From: Candidatus Segatella intestinihominis
Lineage (GTDB): Bacteria; Bacteroidota; Bacteroidia; Bacteroidales; Bacteroidaceae
Reading direction: 5' to 3'
Length of the DNA stretch: 6,003 bases
Assembly (NCBI GenBank): GCA_900548535.1
Contig: URLG01000115.1
Coordinates: 1 to 6,003, forward strand
Shown here: positions 5,780-6,003 of the stretch, piece by piece
Layout of the letters: every line of letters begins with the position of its first letter
How positions within the stretch are numbered: position 1 is the first letter of the stretch
Position numbers and translations under genes: made by a program
The notes under the pieces: model-generated
Database searches by the model: none
What the model was told of the DNA's origin: nothing
Seen by the model: the letters and a program-made list of their open reading frames with translations, nothing else

Positions 5780-6003
5780 AGAAATCGCAATCCCATTCTC
5801 TCCACCACGCTTCCCCGATGTCTCCCAATCCCCATCCACCATCTCTCAATATGTTCCTCGGCAGGGCACCAAAGTGCCCTCACCGAGGGCACTTTGGTGC
5901 CCCAGTGAGGAACTTTTCTAAACATCGTGATATCAATTTTTAAAACATATAATCCTTAATTCCGCAACACTTTGATTTAACTTTATTTATAAGTACCTGA
6001 GCA
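5780..6003. other. Gene-free region after the right module
   Basis: No supportable coding region is seen on either strand. The first part (about 5790-5850) is C-rich and nearly free of G on the plus strand, the middle is a large hairpin (listed separately), and the end (5914-6003) is A+T-rich. A TTTG at 5971-5974 has no partner -7 element before the window ends, so no promoter is called. Confidence 0.5.
5853..5913. repeat. Strong long hairpin, possible terminator or dispersed palindromic repeat
   Basis: An 18-bp perfect stem (5864-5881 with 5885-5902, sequence GGGCACCAAAGTGCCCTC and its complement) closes on the triloop ACC. Outside a 4x4 internal loop, GTTCCTC (5853-5859) pairs with GAGGAAC (5907-5913). 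Each arm is itself an inverted repeat (GGGCAC, 4-nt loop, GTGCCC), so the element can fold as one long or two short hairpins. A TTTT run follows at 5914-5917, so it could stop transcription from the vapE side. The length and the nested symmetry go beyond an ordinary terminator and recall REP-like elements. Confidence 0.75.

Overview
The window looks like an accessory region of a Bacteroidales chromosome (Prevotella/Segatella/Bacteroides type). Three intergenic sites match the Bacteroidales primary-sigma promoter (-33 TTTG, 20-nt spacer, -7 TANNTTTG). The leaders are A-rich without a strong Shine-Dalgarno, and the protein families (Bacteroidales VapE/DUF3874-type ATPase, AlbA_2 ATPase next to hsdS) fit that order. 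The exact genus cannot be fixed from the sequence.

Layout. Positions 1-221 hold no gene but two blocks of a 12-bp tandem repeat exactly 100 bp apart. On the minus strand, 222-1967 encodes an AlbA_2/Schlafen-like DNA-binding ATPase with a C-terminal winged helix. Twelve bases upstream of it lies a 3' remnant of a type I restriction specificity gene (hsdS, 1980-2393), and a consensus promoter (2442-2473) serves the pair. This looks like the leftover of a type I restriction-modification locus in which the accessory ATPase survived. A separate minus-strand gene (2544-3950), visibly richer in G+C, encodes a 468-residue protein I do not recognise and has its own promoter (3971-4002).

On the plus strand, 4363-5661 encodes a stand-alone VapE/VirE-type P-loop ATPase (432 residues, no primase domain). 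This is the most unusual part of the window. The gene is bracketed by two ~100-bp modules in mirror orientation (4205-4305 and 5677-5779). Together they hold ten copies of the 9-mer ACACCTCAC/GTGAGGTGT and twelve of its 7-bp core. Each module has an outer tandem pair, a spacer of about 40 bp with conserved landmarks, a perfect palindromic hairpin, and inner copies spaced 10 and 11 bp apart. An 86% A+T stretch lies between the left module and the start codon. The arrangement recalls initiator-iteron-AT-rich origins of satellite elements, or a minimal mobile unit. Either reading is an inference.

Positions 5780-6003 hold no gene that I can support, but they do contain a very strong hairpin (18-bp perfect inner stem, 3-nt loop) that could be a terminator or a dispersed palindromic repeat.
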